Position numbers and translations under genes: made by a program
DNA from: Ascarosepion bandense
Taxonomy: Eukaryota > Mollusca > Cephalopoda > Sepiida > Sepiidae
Length of the DNA stretch: 64,000 bases
Direction: 5' to 3'
Assembly (NCBI GenBank): GCA_037127315.1
Contig: JBBBDQ010001939.1
Coordinates: 1,297,001 to 1,361,000, forward strand
Part shown: positions 34,435 through 44,791 of the stretch, in pieces
How positions within the stretch are numbered: the first letter of the stretch is position 1
Layout of the letters: each line of letters starts with the position of its first letter
Notes under the pieces: model-generated
What the model saw: only the letters and a program-made list of their open reading frames with translations
What the model was told of the DNA's origin: nothing
Database searches by the model: none

Positions 34435-36384
34435 TCACAGTCTTTTATCAAGAATTTGTGTGGTGGAATGCACTGCATCATACAAACAAGAATTGTCTGT
34501 TTTGCATGTTATCTTGATATTGGATGGGTGGTCTTCCAATTGTAACAAATCCAGTATCAATTTTCTGTAATAAGTGCAGGCTTCAGTAAGATCAACCATG
34601 GCCAGTGTCTCTGCACCGAGAGTGCTCTTGACTATTCTTTTAATACGTTTGGACTGCCAGGCTATGGGCATATATTGGTTATTGCTGCCTACCAAAAAGA
34701 TGATGTAACCACCTTGTGATCTGCCGTCAGTCAAGTTGGCAAAGGATGCATCACTGTATGCTACAATTTGCAACAATTTAGGATTGCCCAAGTTTGGAAT
34801 ATGAATTTGGGATTTCTCCTTTTTGGCCTTTTTTATGGTCCGATTAATTTGTTTAATACACTCCACATTTTCCTGCTTTAATATGGAACTTAAAGTACTG
34901 ACATCAAAACTTAGGTCTGGTCTTGTTTGAGTGGCTAGCCAGTTGAGCTGACCTATTAGCTGCCTGGCCTCAGTAATCTCAGCTGATGTTAGCTTGTCAT
35001 CTGGATTTCTTCCATTCTGCAGTGGAATGTGTCTAAGTTTCTTAATGTATTCATCTTGCCTGATAGTGATGTTATTATTGGACTGTTTTATTTCTAATCC
35101 AATATATTGGAACTTAGCCACTTCTTCAGATTTTACTTTAAAAAGTTTACGAAGTTTATTAATGACTAAGTTTTCAAAGGTCTCTGAGCCAGCAAAGCAG
35201 AAGTCATCAACATGGGTGGAAATTATGCCTTGGAGCTTGTTTTTAAAATGCCACGTGAAAATAGCCTGGTCATATTTTAATGGTGTGGCCCCTAGCTTAA
35301 CTAGTTCCTCTCTAAGAGTTAGGTACCAGGATTGAGATGCGTCAGTTAAACCATATACACATTTGGATAATTTCCAAATGTAACCAGCAGGCATATTAGC
35401 TTCTTTGGGAGGGAGAAGGTAGACTGGTCGATCTAACTGCTTGCTCTGTAAAAATGCAGTTTTAATGTCCATTGATTTGCATACCCAGCCACTTGCTGAC
35501 ATAATTCCTAAGATGGCTCGTAAACTTTCTTTAGAACATGTGGGTGAATCATTTCTAACATTGCAGGCATCTTTATCTTGAAAGCCTTTAGCAACAAGCC
35601 GGGCCTTGATTATTTGTTTGCCATTGGATTCCTTGTTAGTATAAACCCATCTTGTGCATATTTTTGGCTGGCCCTGATCTAGCACTTGTGTGTAGACTTT
35701 ATGTTCAACCCAACTTTGGAGTTCTCTCTTCCTGGCTTTGTCAAGTTGGTCATTAGAAGAGTCAGTCAGTAGATTTACTTCAGGGGTTTCATTAGTGGAA
35801 GTTTGATCACCCTTATTTGTTTCCCATTCCAAGACTCCGTTCTTAAAATCCAGCCAGAATGCATCACCTTCCTCCATAGCAACATTCATTAAATATTTAT
35901 TTTTGCCAGTGGCTTTACCAGCTCTACTGATAACATTAAATCTCCTCCATTGTTGGTCTTCATCATTGGTGAACTTGCATATTATGGTTTGGCCTGGTTT
36001 AGGCAGTTGTACAGATTTGGTGATCATTTTTGGTGGTTTGTCACAGGCATTGGTTCCATTCTGTTCAGGATCATCATCAGTTTCCATTCCATCATCTATT
36101 GGCACATAACCGCTTGTGATGGGATTATTTTGGCTTTGAGGTTCTATGGGTTCACTGGTGTCATAGTGCTCAGAGGTATTATGGTGTATGCCGAGATATA
36201 AAATTAAGCGTGAGGGGTGCACTCTAACATATGTGGCTCCATATTTGACCAGCACTTGTTTATGTTCCCAGCCTATGACAGCACCTGGACCAAGCCATCT
36301 ATCCGATTCATTTCTTTTATAGAGGACAAGGTCACCATTTTTGTATTGGTCAATTATATTTGTTCTAACCTGATGACGGAGGGC
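34435..36384 (-). CDS. copia integrase C-terminus, reverse transcriptase and RNase H
   Basis: A continuous frame from the integrase TGA to a second TGA at 34435-34437. RT landmarks counted from 36255: WVYTNKESNGKQIIKARLV near 203, SMDIKTAFLQ at 261-270 (first Asp 263), YGLTDASQSW at 301-310 and THVDD at 347-351, the catalytic pair in its copia form with His in place of Tyr. RNase H follows: YSDASFANLTDGRSQGGY, LGAETLAM and KTDNSCLYDA hold the acidic residues. The TGA cuts off the last ~54 codons of RNase H. Confidence 0.9.
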   Translation of the reverse strand, partial: ALRHQVRTNIIDQYKNGDLVLYKRNESDRWLGPGAVIGWEHKQVLVKYGATYVRVHPSRLILYLGIHHNTSEHYDTSEPIEPQSQNNPITSGYVPIDDGMETDDDPEQNGTNACDKPPKMITKSVQLPKPGQTIICKFTNDEDQQWRRFNVISRAGKATGKNKYLMNVAMEEGDAFWLDFKNGVLEWETNKGDQTSTNETPEVNLLTDSSNDQLDKARKRELQSWVEHKVYTQVLDQGQPKICTRWVYTNKESNGKQIIKARLVAKGFQDKDACNVRNDSPTCSKESLRAILGIMSASGWVCKSMDIKTAFLQSKQLDRPVYLLPPKEANMPAGYIWKLSKCVYGLTDASQSWYLTLREELVKLGATPLKYDQAIFTWHFKNKLQGIISTHVDDFCFAGSETFENLVINKLRKLFKVKSEEVAKFQYIGLEIKQSNNNITIRQDEYIKKLRHIPLQNGRNPDDKLTSAEITEARQLIGQLNWLATQTRPDLSFDVSTLSSILKQENVECIKQINRTIKKAKKEKSQIHIPNLGNPKLLQIVAYSDASFANLTDGRSQGGYIIFLVGSNNQYMPIAWQSKRIKRIVKSTLGAETLAMVDLTEACTYYRKLILDLLQLEDHPSNIKITCKTDNSCLYDAVHSTTQILDKRL

Positions 36385-37240
36385 TCATCTCAATTTTTCA
36401 GAGGCTTCACACTCTATGAAACCTTTCCTAGCAGCATGCATGGCATTGAGGTTATCAGCAACTATTTCACTTGTACTGACACCTTCTAGTGCAGGAAGTT
36501 GATTATTCAAAAGGGAAGGCAGGTTAGGGTTTTTTCCAAAAACCAGCTGATTAGGGCTATAGCCGTAAGAATTGTGGAGAGTATTTTTGGCATTGACAGC
36601 CCATGATAGTGCAACTTCAAAATTACACTGAGTATCTTCTAATGTCTTCTTGACCATTTCTCCCAGAACACCATTGTGCCTTTCATTTAATCCATTACTC
36701 CAAGGGGATTGAGCAGCAGTGGTACGAACTACAATATTTAGATTTTGAGCCATGTCTCGGAAGAATTGATTGTCAAATTCCCTGCCATTATCTGTAAGAA
36801 AAGCTCCTGGGGCACCAAAATATGCAATCCAGTGCTTGAAGATAGCAGTAAGGATATCGGAGCTTTCCTTACTTGTAAGCCTGACAGCAACACTATATCT
36901 GGTGGCATGGTCAACCAAGTGTAGTACCTTATGTCCATTAATTTCCTTTATGTCCATAGCTACAGTTTGGTTGAAGTGAGTTCCTAAAGGAAATCCTACA
37001 ACAGGTCTAGGAGCCAGTTTCTTATACCTGATGCAGGTCTGACAGGTAAAAGGAAGTTTCCTGAGGATATCCACGAATTCAGCATCTTTTAAACCAGCAC
37101 TTTTGACAAGATCACATAGTTTTTGTGCACTAGGATGGCTGAATTGTTTATGTAACTTGGTGGCAATCTTTAATTTTTCTGCCTTGCCTTTTTTATTAAT
37201 ATTATTTAAAAATAAAATATATCTTACCCCGATCCGGTGG
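36385..37240 (-). CDS. copia integrase
   Basis: The His-His-Cys-Cys zinc site is HKQFSH and CQTC (residues 58-63 and 94-97 counted from 37323). The catalytic triad is complete: Asp124 (MDIKE), Asp178 (LTDNG) and Glu214 (LNERHNG), with 35 residues between the second and third, the DD35E spacing. The frame stops at a TGA (36385-36387) after EASEKLR. The same frame continues beyond it into the C-terminal GPGAVIGWEHKQVLVKYG and on to RT, so this is a nonsense mutation. Confidence 0.9.
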
Positions 37241-38080
37241 AGGTCTGGATATGGGGATGTGATAATGACCAGAAGTGGTGCAGAGTAGTTTGATTTTTCT
37301 GTTAAACATTTCCGCTGTGTCATTATTAAAGTTGAGCATCATCCGGGCTCTTTTCATGGCTGTCTTGCTTAGTAGGAGAGGGATATCGGCGTCAACAACA
37401 TCAGTTATTATTTTCACATTCATTTTTGCAATGATACAGGGTAGAGTTACCTTTTTTAATGAATTGAATTTTTTGCCATCTCCAAACTTAAAGGACTTTG
37501 TGCCTTCTTCATAGGGAATCGCCTTTTTTGAATCCTCAGGCAAAGTTTCAAGAAAACAATCCAGCCATTTCTTACCGCATACGGTGGTACTGGCTCCTGA
37601 ATCCAAAATGGCGGAGTTTATTGTCTGTCCGAGAAGTGTAGAATTATGAAGTCTGTCTTGATTAAGCAATACCAAGTTAGCAATTTCTTCACAACTCTCA
37701 GTCACCTGGCAATCATTTTTATATTCATTTAATACCATACTTCCCTGAGTATTGGCATTAGTTTTAGAATAAGGGCACACGTTAGCATAGTGAAATCTAC
37801 ATCCGCATAAGTAGCAATTACGAGTAGTCTGACAATGTGGGTTTTTTTTTTTACTCGAGTATCGGCTACGAGCGGCTTTGTTGTCAGCACGGATTCTGTT
37901 AGTAGTAGTACTAGTAGCAGTAGTACCTGACAAGTGAAAGGGTGGTAAAGAGGGTTTATGATAGCGAGATGGTCGGGTGTATAAAATGTCGTTTTCATTG
38001 TTTACGTTGTCAGTATCGATGCTGGTGTAGATTTCTTCTTTGACTGAAACAGATTTTGGCTGTGAGGTGTTGGTCGGGGT
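37202..38080 (-). CDS. copia nucleocapsid zinc knuckle and protease
   Basis: The open frame after the TAA at 38081. The zinc knuckle is CYLCGCRFHYANVC (Cys-x2-Cys-x4-His-x4-Cys, residues 40-53 counted from 37933). The aspartic protease active site is ILDSGASTTVCG (Asp at residue 111). Later LLCTTSGHYHIPI marks the junction to the pre-integrase region. The frame then runs into a stop; the integrase frame is offset by +1 at about 37230. Confidence 0.85.
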   Translation of the reverse strand, partial: TPTNTSQPKSVSVKEEIYTSIDTDNVNNENDILYTRPSRYHKPSLPPFHLSGTTATSTTTNRIRADNKAARSRYSSKKKNPHCQTTRNCYLCGCRFHYANVCPYSKTNANTQGSMVLNEYKNDCQVTESCEEIANLVLLNQDRLHNSTLLGQTINSAILDSGASTTVCGKKWLDCFLETLPEDSKKAIPYEEGTKSFKFGDGKKFNSLKKVTLPCIIAKMNVKIITDVVDADIPLLLSKTAMKRARMMLNFNNDTAEMFNRKIKLLCTTSGHYHIPISRPPPDRGKIYFIFK

Positions 38081-38135
38081 TTAATGCCCATGTGTGATTT
38101 TTTTAAATTGTTGTGCCATATTATAGAGAGTGAGG

Positions 38136-38594
38136 TTAGTAATGGTGGCTTAGTCTCTCATTTTCGGGGCTGAGATTGGCAGATTTTAATGCTCGGTAGG
38201 CTAATAATACAGCTTCAGGCAGGATTATATTATACTCTCTGAGTTTAGCTACATGTCGGTCAAACTGGATTAAATACTCATTAATAGAAGTGTTTGGTTC
38301 GCGATGGTGATTTTCGAAGTTTTCGTAACACATAAAGGCGGATTGATTTTTATCTTCCAGGAACAGTGTGTCCAGTTTTCCAATGAGGTTGTCCATTCCT
38401 TCGTCGGCATTTAATAGAGAAATGTCCATTTCCAGCACAGCTTGGCGTGCTTGTCCTGCGAGTGACAAAAATACCGCTGGGGCTTGTCGGTTCAGTGGTA
38501 AATTTGTTGCTAATCGCCATAATTGAATTTCTCTTTTCCACGTGTCATAAAATTCCGTGTTTAATTTAGGTGGTTCAAACAGTCTGGAACTCAT
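38136..38594 (-). CDS. copia gag, N-terminal part
   Basis: 152 codons from an ATG 39 bases after the primer-binding site. It contains FYDTWKREIQLWRLATN and LDTLFLEDKNQSAFMCYENF then SINEYLIQFD, the typical copia gag layout (UBN2-like). The frame stops at 38136-38138. The coding sense continues in the +1 frame (ITNLTLYNMAQQFKKI) to a TAA at 38081-38083 and then into the zinc knuckle frame. The shift may be a lesion or a programmed one; the sequence cannot decide. Confidence 0.85.
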   Translation of the reverse strand: MSSRLFEPPKLNTEFYDTWKREIQLWRLATNLPLNRQAPAVFLSLAGQARQAVLEMDISLLNADEGMDNLIGKLDTLFLEDKNQSAFMCYENFENHHREPNTSINEYLIQFDRHVAKLREYNIILPEAVLLAYRALKSANLSPENERLSHHY

Positions 38595-38632
38595 GTTTTT
38601 TTTTGTGTGTGGTTTTACGTAGCTCTTGGACG

Positions 38633-38643
38633 CTCTGCTACCA
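38633..38643 (-). other. copia primer-binding site (initiator tRNA-Met)
   Basis: TGGTAGCAGAG on the minus strand, two bases after the 5' LTR. It is complementary to the 3' end of eukaryotic initiator tRNA-Met (...CTCTGCTACCA), the usual primer of copia elements. Confidence 0.85.
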
Positions 38644-38645
38644 AA

Positions 38646-38853
38646 TGTTAAAGGAAATAAGTAAGGTCCAGACAGGAATAGAGTGATTAAAAAGGTTTTA
38701 TTGTAAGTATGGACACGAGCTTCCGATCTCTAAGAGAGGTAGTAAGATAATAAAATTTTCTCTCCTCTTATTGTCCCTCTAGTGGCCGAATCTTCATTCA
38801 GGGGAAGACAATTGGTATGGCATAGGGCTGATAAATCCGGTGGAATGTTAACA
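38646..38853 (-). repeat. copia 5' LTR (208 bp)
   Basis: Upstream LTR relative to the minus-strand coding direction. Same length as the partner at 33949-34156, with one visible difference (G versus A within GGGCTRATAAATCC). Ends are TGTTAA/TTAACA. Confidence 0.95.
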
Positions 38854-39293
38854 ATCCTGAATGGGCATTCTCCATACCCTACTGTACAAATGTTGGTGCC
38901 CCTCAGGGCTCTATCCTAGGTCCGACACTCTTCCTTATTTTCATAAATGATCTCCCAGATGTGATCAAGTGCCAAGTAGGAGGCATCTATGCAGATAACA
39001 CCACAATTTACTCCCACATCGGTTAGAAATCTGGTGAGGCAGACAAACATAACCTTGCTGCTCAGTGGTGGAATGGGTTAAGAAGTGGCTTGTAAATTTC
39101 ATTGCATCTAAGACAAAGCTGCTGTTTGCCAATCACCACAGGCAACCCATCCTGCCTCCCATAAGCATGGACCAAGCAAGTTTTCTTGAGAGAAATATAC
39201 TGTGCCTCCTCAGCTTTACCCTATCTTCTGATCTCAAGTGGAACCATTACATTGAGCTAAATCCACTACTAGGAAGGTTGGGTCAATTGGATG

Positions 39294-40060
39294 CTTGCTT
39301 GATCTGATTCAGTCTTTCCAATCTAACTGCATAATGAAAGTTGTCTTGAATGGGTATGTCTCTATGTCCTACTGCATGAACACAGAAGTCCCCCAAGGCT
39401 CTATCCTAGGCCTGACACTCTTCCTGATTTTCATAAATGATCTTCCAGACATGATCAAGTCCCAAGTAGGCAACTATGCAGATGATACCACAATCTACTG
39501 ACACATCAATAAGAAATCCAGCGAGATGGACAAACATAACTTCGCTGCTGATTTTGAGAAGGATCTACACTCTGTGGTGGACTGGGGTAAGAAGTGGCTT
39601 GTAAATTTCAATGCTTCAAAAAATGAAACTGCTCTCTTCAACCATCACAAGCAACTTCTCCTGCCCCCCTCCTAAGCATAGGCCAAGTGAGTCTCCCTGA
39701 AAGCAAAATAATGTGCCTCCTCAGCTCTACCCTATTTTCCAATCTCAAAGGGAATCATTACATTGAGTCAATAGCTAAATTCACTGCTAGGAAGGTTGGG
39801 TCACTGTTTCGGACCAAGAAATTTTTTATGCCTGATTCCATCTTGCACATATACAAATCAACCATCCGTCCATGCATGGAATACTGTTCTCATATATGGT
39901 CAGGCGCCCCAGCTGTTCATCTTAGTGTTCTCAACAGGCTCCAAAGGAGAATCTGTAAGGTGATAGGTCCAGACTTGGCAGCTTGACTCCAGCCATTTTC
40001 TCATTGGTGGGATGTGAATTTCCTCTGTCTATTCTACAAATATTTTCATGGCTTCTGCGC
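39294..40060 (+). pseudogene. Second LINE-A RT piece, partial tandem duplication
   Basis: Starts inside the RT (DLIQSFQSN) and contains [19 protein letters not shown] then QVGNYADDTTIY, stop at about 39499. It continues with [33 protein letters not shown] and CMEYCSHIWSGAPAVHLSVL (39687-39986). It repeats sequence already present at 38860-39290, so two overlapping LINE-A pieces sit head to tail. Confidence 0.8.
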
Positions 40061-40204
40061 CAATGAACTACATAAAAGAAGAAAGAAGATGGGCGAGGCT
40101 AATCTCTTTCTTCTCCCACTTTCTCAACCACTAACCTCAATTCACTTCCCATGATTATTCAAACTTTCAAATGGCATAGCAAAAAGGGATTTTCAGTCAT
40201 CAGC

Positions 40205-41080
40205 TTTGTCTCATGCTGTGGTCTCTCCATTGACCAGACCACTAAAAGAAAAGGGAAAGAAAATTATTTTCACTTCTCAATCTTTATCTTTATTTTTCTT
40301 CTTATGCATTTTTTATGATCAATAGACTACACACTGTTTGTCTATAGTCATTTCAAAATAGTAATTAAATTTTCCTTATCACTTGCATTCAAGGAAAATC
40401 TGAATTAATTTTTGTATATAAAATTTTTCTCAGGATGACTTATATGAAATGAATGCTTCAGATTGGCTTCTCTCTCTGTAGGAGGTGCTTCTCTTCTGAG
40501 CAGCTGATTCAGAACAAATGTTGTTTCCCTGGTTCCTTTTGTCCAGAGAAATCATAAATTTTATTCTGGCAACCACTGAGTTTTCTTTATCAACAACTAT
40601 GCTTCCTTCTACTTGATATCTTCTAATATAAATAATCCCTTTCTTTTTGGTGGAAGGTGGGGAGTGGTCTTGGTTTTAGCTTGGTTAGCTGGAATTATTT
40701 TAAAATGTGATTTTCCAGTGCATTACATTTTTAATTTACTTCTCAACTTTTCAATCTGTCTTACTTCAAATTTCAGCAATTATCATCCACTTAGTAGAAT
40801 CTTTCCTCTTCTTTTTTTTTCTTTCTTTTTAGTTTATCAATGTCCTGCAATCATCAGTGTCCTAAATCTATTGAATTAAAGGCATGGACAGGGAATGTGT
40901 TTATGTTGAAAAAGTAAATGACTTCTTTTTTATCATTTATCAACAGACTCATTAGTTTAACTATGTATCCAGTTATGAAAATGTGCTATTCTTACTATGA
41001 TATAACTTTTCTATTTCTTTTAAACATCTCTCTCCCTCACACATACACACATACAGAGCTAATATCTCTAAAATTACTTA
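40205..41080. other. Intron 1 sequence, no gene seen
   Basis: T-rich sequence with several long T/C runs. No motif recognised. Confidence 0.5.
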
Positions 41081-41084
41081 TTCA

Positions 41085-41320
41085 AGTTTTGTTGTGCATT
41101 CACTTATGTGCAAATACACTTAAGTATGAATCCATTTCTTTTTTAACCCCTAGTTATGAGATTAATAACAGGATAACCTGGGTACTGGATCCTTGGTTGA
41201 CAAGGAATTTACTGCAGAAACAGCAGCTTACTGTGGGAAATATTCTGTCTAATTAGATATGAATTGAAAGAGAAGTGATCACCCAAGCATGCATTATGTA
41301 TAGCACTTGCATTTGCCATT
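41085..41320 (+). repeat. Old SINE copy, 5'-truncated
   Basis: Diverged but collinear with the SINE body: CACTTATGTGCAAATACAC, TTACTGCAGAAACAGCAGC, then ATCACCCAAGCATGCAT and TATAGCACTT. Confidence 0.6.
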
Positions 41321-42352
41321 GTCAATGTTAAAATCTATAAAGCTAATATTTAGAATTTGTGTTATTAAACAACTTTCTCAAATTTTTCTATTAAAAATAA
41401 TTGTAATATAAAAAACTATAGTTAGTAATTTAGTTTTTGTCATACAGGATTACCAAATGGAGCTACTTTTAAAATAATCTGGGTTAACTTAGATTACAAA
41501 TAAGAAATCAATTCAAAATTTAGTAGCAACAGGCTTTCAAACATAGACCAATCTAGCAATCCTGTTCCCAGTGACAGAGTGGCAAGCTTACCCAATGGCA
41601 AGTGGGCCCCCTATAACAAATAAAAATGCAATGAAGAAATAAATACAGACAACTGTTTTAGTAATAAAAAGAAATAAAACTTTATAAAGTCATTTGCACA
41701 TTATTACTCAAGGCCAATGTGAGAGGATGTTTTCTAAGTTAAAAATCATAAAGACTAGGTTAAGAAATTTGCTGTCTGATAAGAATTTGAAATCATACAT
41801 ATAAGCTATTCATAGAAAAGAAATTGTAAAATGAATTAGGTGCAGAAGCAATTATTAGCAGATTTGCATAATCAACTTGTGAACATAAACAATTACTTTT
41901 AATATAATAGACTGCATGCAATGATCTATTATGCTTTTGTACTATCTGTTAATGTGCACATTGTACAGTAAACTATTTAAAAATATCAACTAATTACTTA
42001 AAATTAAAAAATTAATAAAAAATTCATTTATAACATTCTTAATTTGCATTTGACATCTACTACTTATAACATATACAGTACATGTGAATTATAATTACTG
42101 AATGAATATTTTTTCCACAAAAATTTTAATTGTACCCTTTTTTCCATGTGTATTTTTTGAAAAGTTTCATTATGAAAATTAAATGATAGCATTGTAGTAG
42201 TGAGTGGGCCCCTTTTGTGTCCTGGTAACTAATATTTTTAGACCCAGTTCCCCACTGCCTGTTCCATACATGAGATACTGATTAGCTCTCTTTTTAGACT
42301 GATAGTTATACTATTTTAATGATGCTGCTGTATAGATTAGAGATTTTTAACC

Positions 42353-42592
42353 AGTGCATTGAATTCACTTACGCACAAATACCCTTGAGAAAGGTATTAA
42401 TCCGTCTCTTCCCTCCAGTTATGGGTTAAATAATAGGACAGATTGGGTTCTATAGCCTTGGTTGGCAACCAGTCTACTGCAGAAAGCAATGGCAACCTAC
42501 TGCGGGATAATCTTCTGCCCAGTCAGTCATGTCTCTTTCGAGACATGATCGTCCAAGCATGTATCACGTATGGCACTTAACTGACTGACTAT
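42353..42592 (+). repeat. SINE copy, lacks tRNA-like head
   Basis: Begins in the body (GAATTCACTTACGCAC) and runs through GCAACCAGTCTACTGCAG, the hairpin CATGTCTCTTTCGAGACATG and a short CTGACTGACT tail. Confidence 0.8.
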
Positions 42593-43024
42593 GAGAGGAC
42601 CATAAGTGTGCTATGAAATTTTTTAAAGGTCATTAATTAAATCGTTTTCTAAAGTCAAAGTGTAATAAGTGTACATATCAAAAACAAAACCCTTTTAAAT
42701 AGATTATATGTGGATATCATTGTTATAATAAATAAACATATACATAATATATAAAAGCATCTCACTAAATTTTAAATTATAATAAACAAGAAATAAATAA
42801 GTTTTTTAAGAAATTAAATTATTATCTTTTTATTACAAATTATAATAAATTTTGTTTGTGTTAACAAATAAATCATAAACAGTATACTTTTTAAAAAAAT
42901 ATTTTTTAATCATTATAATTTAAGTGTGCCATAGAAGCTTAACTTTAGATTTGTTGTGAGAGAAAAAAAGTTTAAACATTATATAAACATTTATATAAAC
43001 ATTTGTCTAATGTAATTGTGCATT
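42593..43024. other. Intron 1 sequence, no gene seen
   Basis: Very AT-rich sequence between two SINE copies, with repeated ATTATAATAAA-like phrases. Nothing recognised. Confidence 0.5.
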
Positions 43025-43347
43025 GTAGTGCAGTGGATATGTACTTGGAACGACAAATTGGGGTGCCGAGTTCAAATTCCAGTTGAATTCCTTGCATTCA
43101 CTTATGCACAAATACTCTTAGAAAAGGTATTAATCCATCTCTTCCCTCCATTTATGGGTTAAATAATACAACAGATTCGGTTCTTTAGCCTTGGCTGGCA
43201 ACCAGTCTACCGCAGAAAGCAATGACAACCTGCTGCAGGATAATCTTCTGCCCAGTCAGCCATGTCTCTTTCGAGACATGATTGCCCAAAGTGTGTATCA
43301 CATATAGCACTTAACTGACTGACTGACTGACTGACTGACTGACTGAC
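43025..43347 (+). repeat. Full-length tRNA-derived SINE with expanded CTGA tail
   Basis: The head has box A (TAGTGCAGTGGAT) and box B (GAGTTCAAATTCC). The body and hairpin match the copy at 53204-53500. The tail is about eight CTGA repeats (43315-43347). Flanking TTGTGCATT (43016-43024) and TTGTACATT (43348-43356) form a likely 9-bp target duplication with one mismatch. Confidence 0.8.
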
Positions 43348-43499
43348 TTGTACATTCAATGAATTCTTGTGATGTTGATACATCAAAAGTATCATACAGT
43401 ACTTGTATAGGTTCTTCCTTTCTTGCAGGCCTTTCTTGAGTAAACCTTTTCTTTAACTGATTGCAATATCTTTTATGTTTCCATTTTTATCCTTTTACC

Positions 43500-43520
43500 A
43501 TATATATATATATATATAAT
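43500..43520. repeat. TA microsatellite
   Basis: A run of alternating T and A just right of a SINE. Confidence 0.95.
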
Positions 43521-43666
43521 ATTTTATTATATATGCTGTTTTCCTCCATTTCTTTTCCATTTTAATATAGTCTGAAAAACAAATTTGGCCAATTTTTAGA
43601 AATTTATTGTTCTTTTTGTTATCTGTTCTTTTTTTTTCCCCTTGTAACAACTTCTCGGTCACCAAT

Positions 43667-44119
43667 TTAATTTTTCTTGCAAACATCAATGCTACCAGCA
43701 ACATGCCTGATAGTGTACTGGGATTTTTGGTATACTCTGAAGAATTTTTTGGTCACTTTTTCATTACTTGGTTTTTTCAAAGCTCTCTTAAAAGTACCCA
43801 TAAATCGACATTTGGATGAAATGCTGGATAGTTCAATTGAGAATGTTTTACAAAAATCTTCAAATTCATGAGCAGTCAATTGTGTACCATTATCTGAGAC
43901 TATGGCATCCAGAATGTTCCTTGAATGGGTAATCTTTTTGATTATAACTATTTTTTCAAATCTACCCAATTCTTTGTGAACATGATCCAAAGCTGTGAAT
44001 GGTACACTATGTTTTAGTTTAAACACTGGTATGGACCCTTTTTTCACTTGAAATTTCACTTTGAATTTGGAACATTGACCCAACTCATCCAACAGTACAT
44101 CTGGAAAACATTTTTTCAA
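43667..44119 (-). pseudogene. Gypsy RT N-terminus fused in frame to integrase C-terminal half
   Basis: A 150-codon open frame. Residues 1-66 are the RT leader (FPDVLLDELGQCSKFKVKF; PVFKLKHSVPFTALDHVHKEL; FEKIVIIKKI). From about residue 68 the sequence is integrase (ILDAIVSDNGTQLTAHEFED, then FKRALKKPSNEKVTKKFF). The join removes the whole catalytic RT and RNase H yet keeps the frame. The integrase second Asp (SDNGT) is kept; the expected Glu helix is degraded. Confidence 0.75.
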
Positions 44120-44791
44120 TTCTTCCTTTAAATTTTCACTGTTTTTTAAACTGGTTACTTGTTCATTTACATTTTAGCAAAAAAGTATCTGTAGGCAAAT
44201 CCCAAAGCTCAAATAATTCCATTCAGTCAATATCAAAAAAGCTTTTAGTATTTTTGAACACATAAGCCTTAGCTTTTACACACTTGTTACTGAATGAAAT
44301 GTTCCAAGTCATTTCACAAATAAAAAATAATTTATTACCTGACATACTATTTGCGACTTTAAAAGTCCTTTTTAATATAGGTTTTTGAATTGCTTTCCAT
44401 GTAGCTTCATTGATTATTGTGATATACCAGTGATTAGCTGCATTTTTACATACACATTATTAATTTTCACATATATAAATTTTCTTTGGTCTTCAGTGAT
44501 TATTTTTCCATTGCAATGTGAGAAATTTTCCTTGCTTTATCTTTACATTTTTTCAGTTTTAGACTTTTTATGTTCTACTTTTCTACACTTCGAATTCTTA
44601 AAGGGACAGCTGTTTCCAAGATGTAACCTTCCACATTTGAAACATGGACTAATTCTCTTTTCTGCACCTTTTTTTTTTTTGCTCATATGTATGCACATTC
44701 TTTTTCTTGAATTTCTTCAGCATCCCATTTCAGATTTAGGATTCTCTGACATTCGTCCAATATTTCCAGTAGTGTAAGTTTATTATTTTGT

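Larger units (their letters stand above)
33949..38853 (-). mobile_element. Ty1/copia LTR retrotransposon, 4905 bp, structurally complete
   Basis: LTRs of 208 bp at 33949-34156 and 38646-38853 differ visibly at one base. Both run TGTTAA...TTAACA. The 5-bp duplication ATCCT lies at 33944-33948 and 38854-38858. A primer-binding site and polypurine tract are in place. Minus-strand coding order is gag, zinc knuckle, protease, integrase, RT, RNase H, the copia order (integrase before RT). Lesions are a +1 slip in gag (~38150), TAA at 38081-38083, a +1 slip at ~37230, and TGA at 36385-36387 and 34435-34437. It may belong to a metazoan lineage such as GalEa or a mollusc copia group; that is a guess. 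Confidence 0.95.
32262..40200 (+). mobile_element. LINE-A copy 4, split by a copia element
   Basis: The endonuclease begins near 32330 (TSLESPDHPCLCLSLLSS; FGDLNAHH at 32541-32565) and the RT runs to 33948. The copia insertion 33949-38853 follows, and RT resumes at 38854 in the middle of the strand FLSN..MKV. A second, overlapping piece of the same family begins at about 39294 and repeats RT sequence up to about 40060. The 3' end (40070-40200) is deleted or rearranged. Frameshifts and stops throughout. Confidence 0.85.

Noticed and set aside
34994..36489. Plus-strand open frames over the copia pol gene
   Set aside because: They are antisense shadows of the minus-strand RT and integrase, which show full motif sets.
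43207..43395. Open frame with repeated SQSV
   Set aside because: It is the CTGA tail of a SINE read on the other strand.
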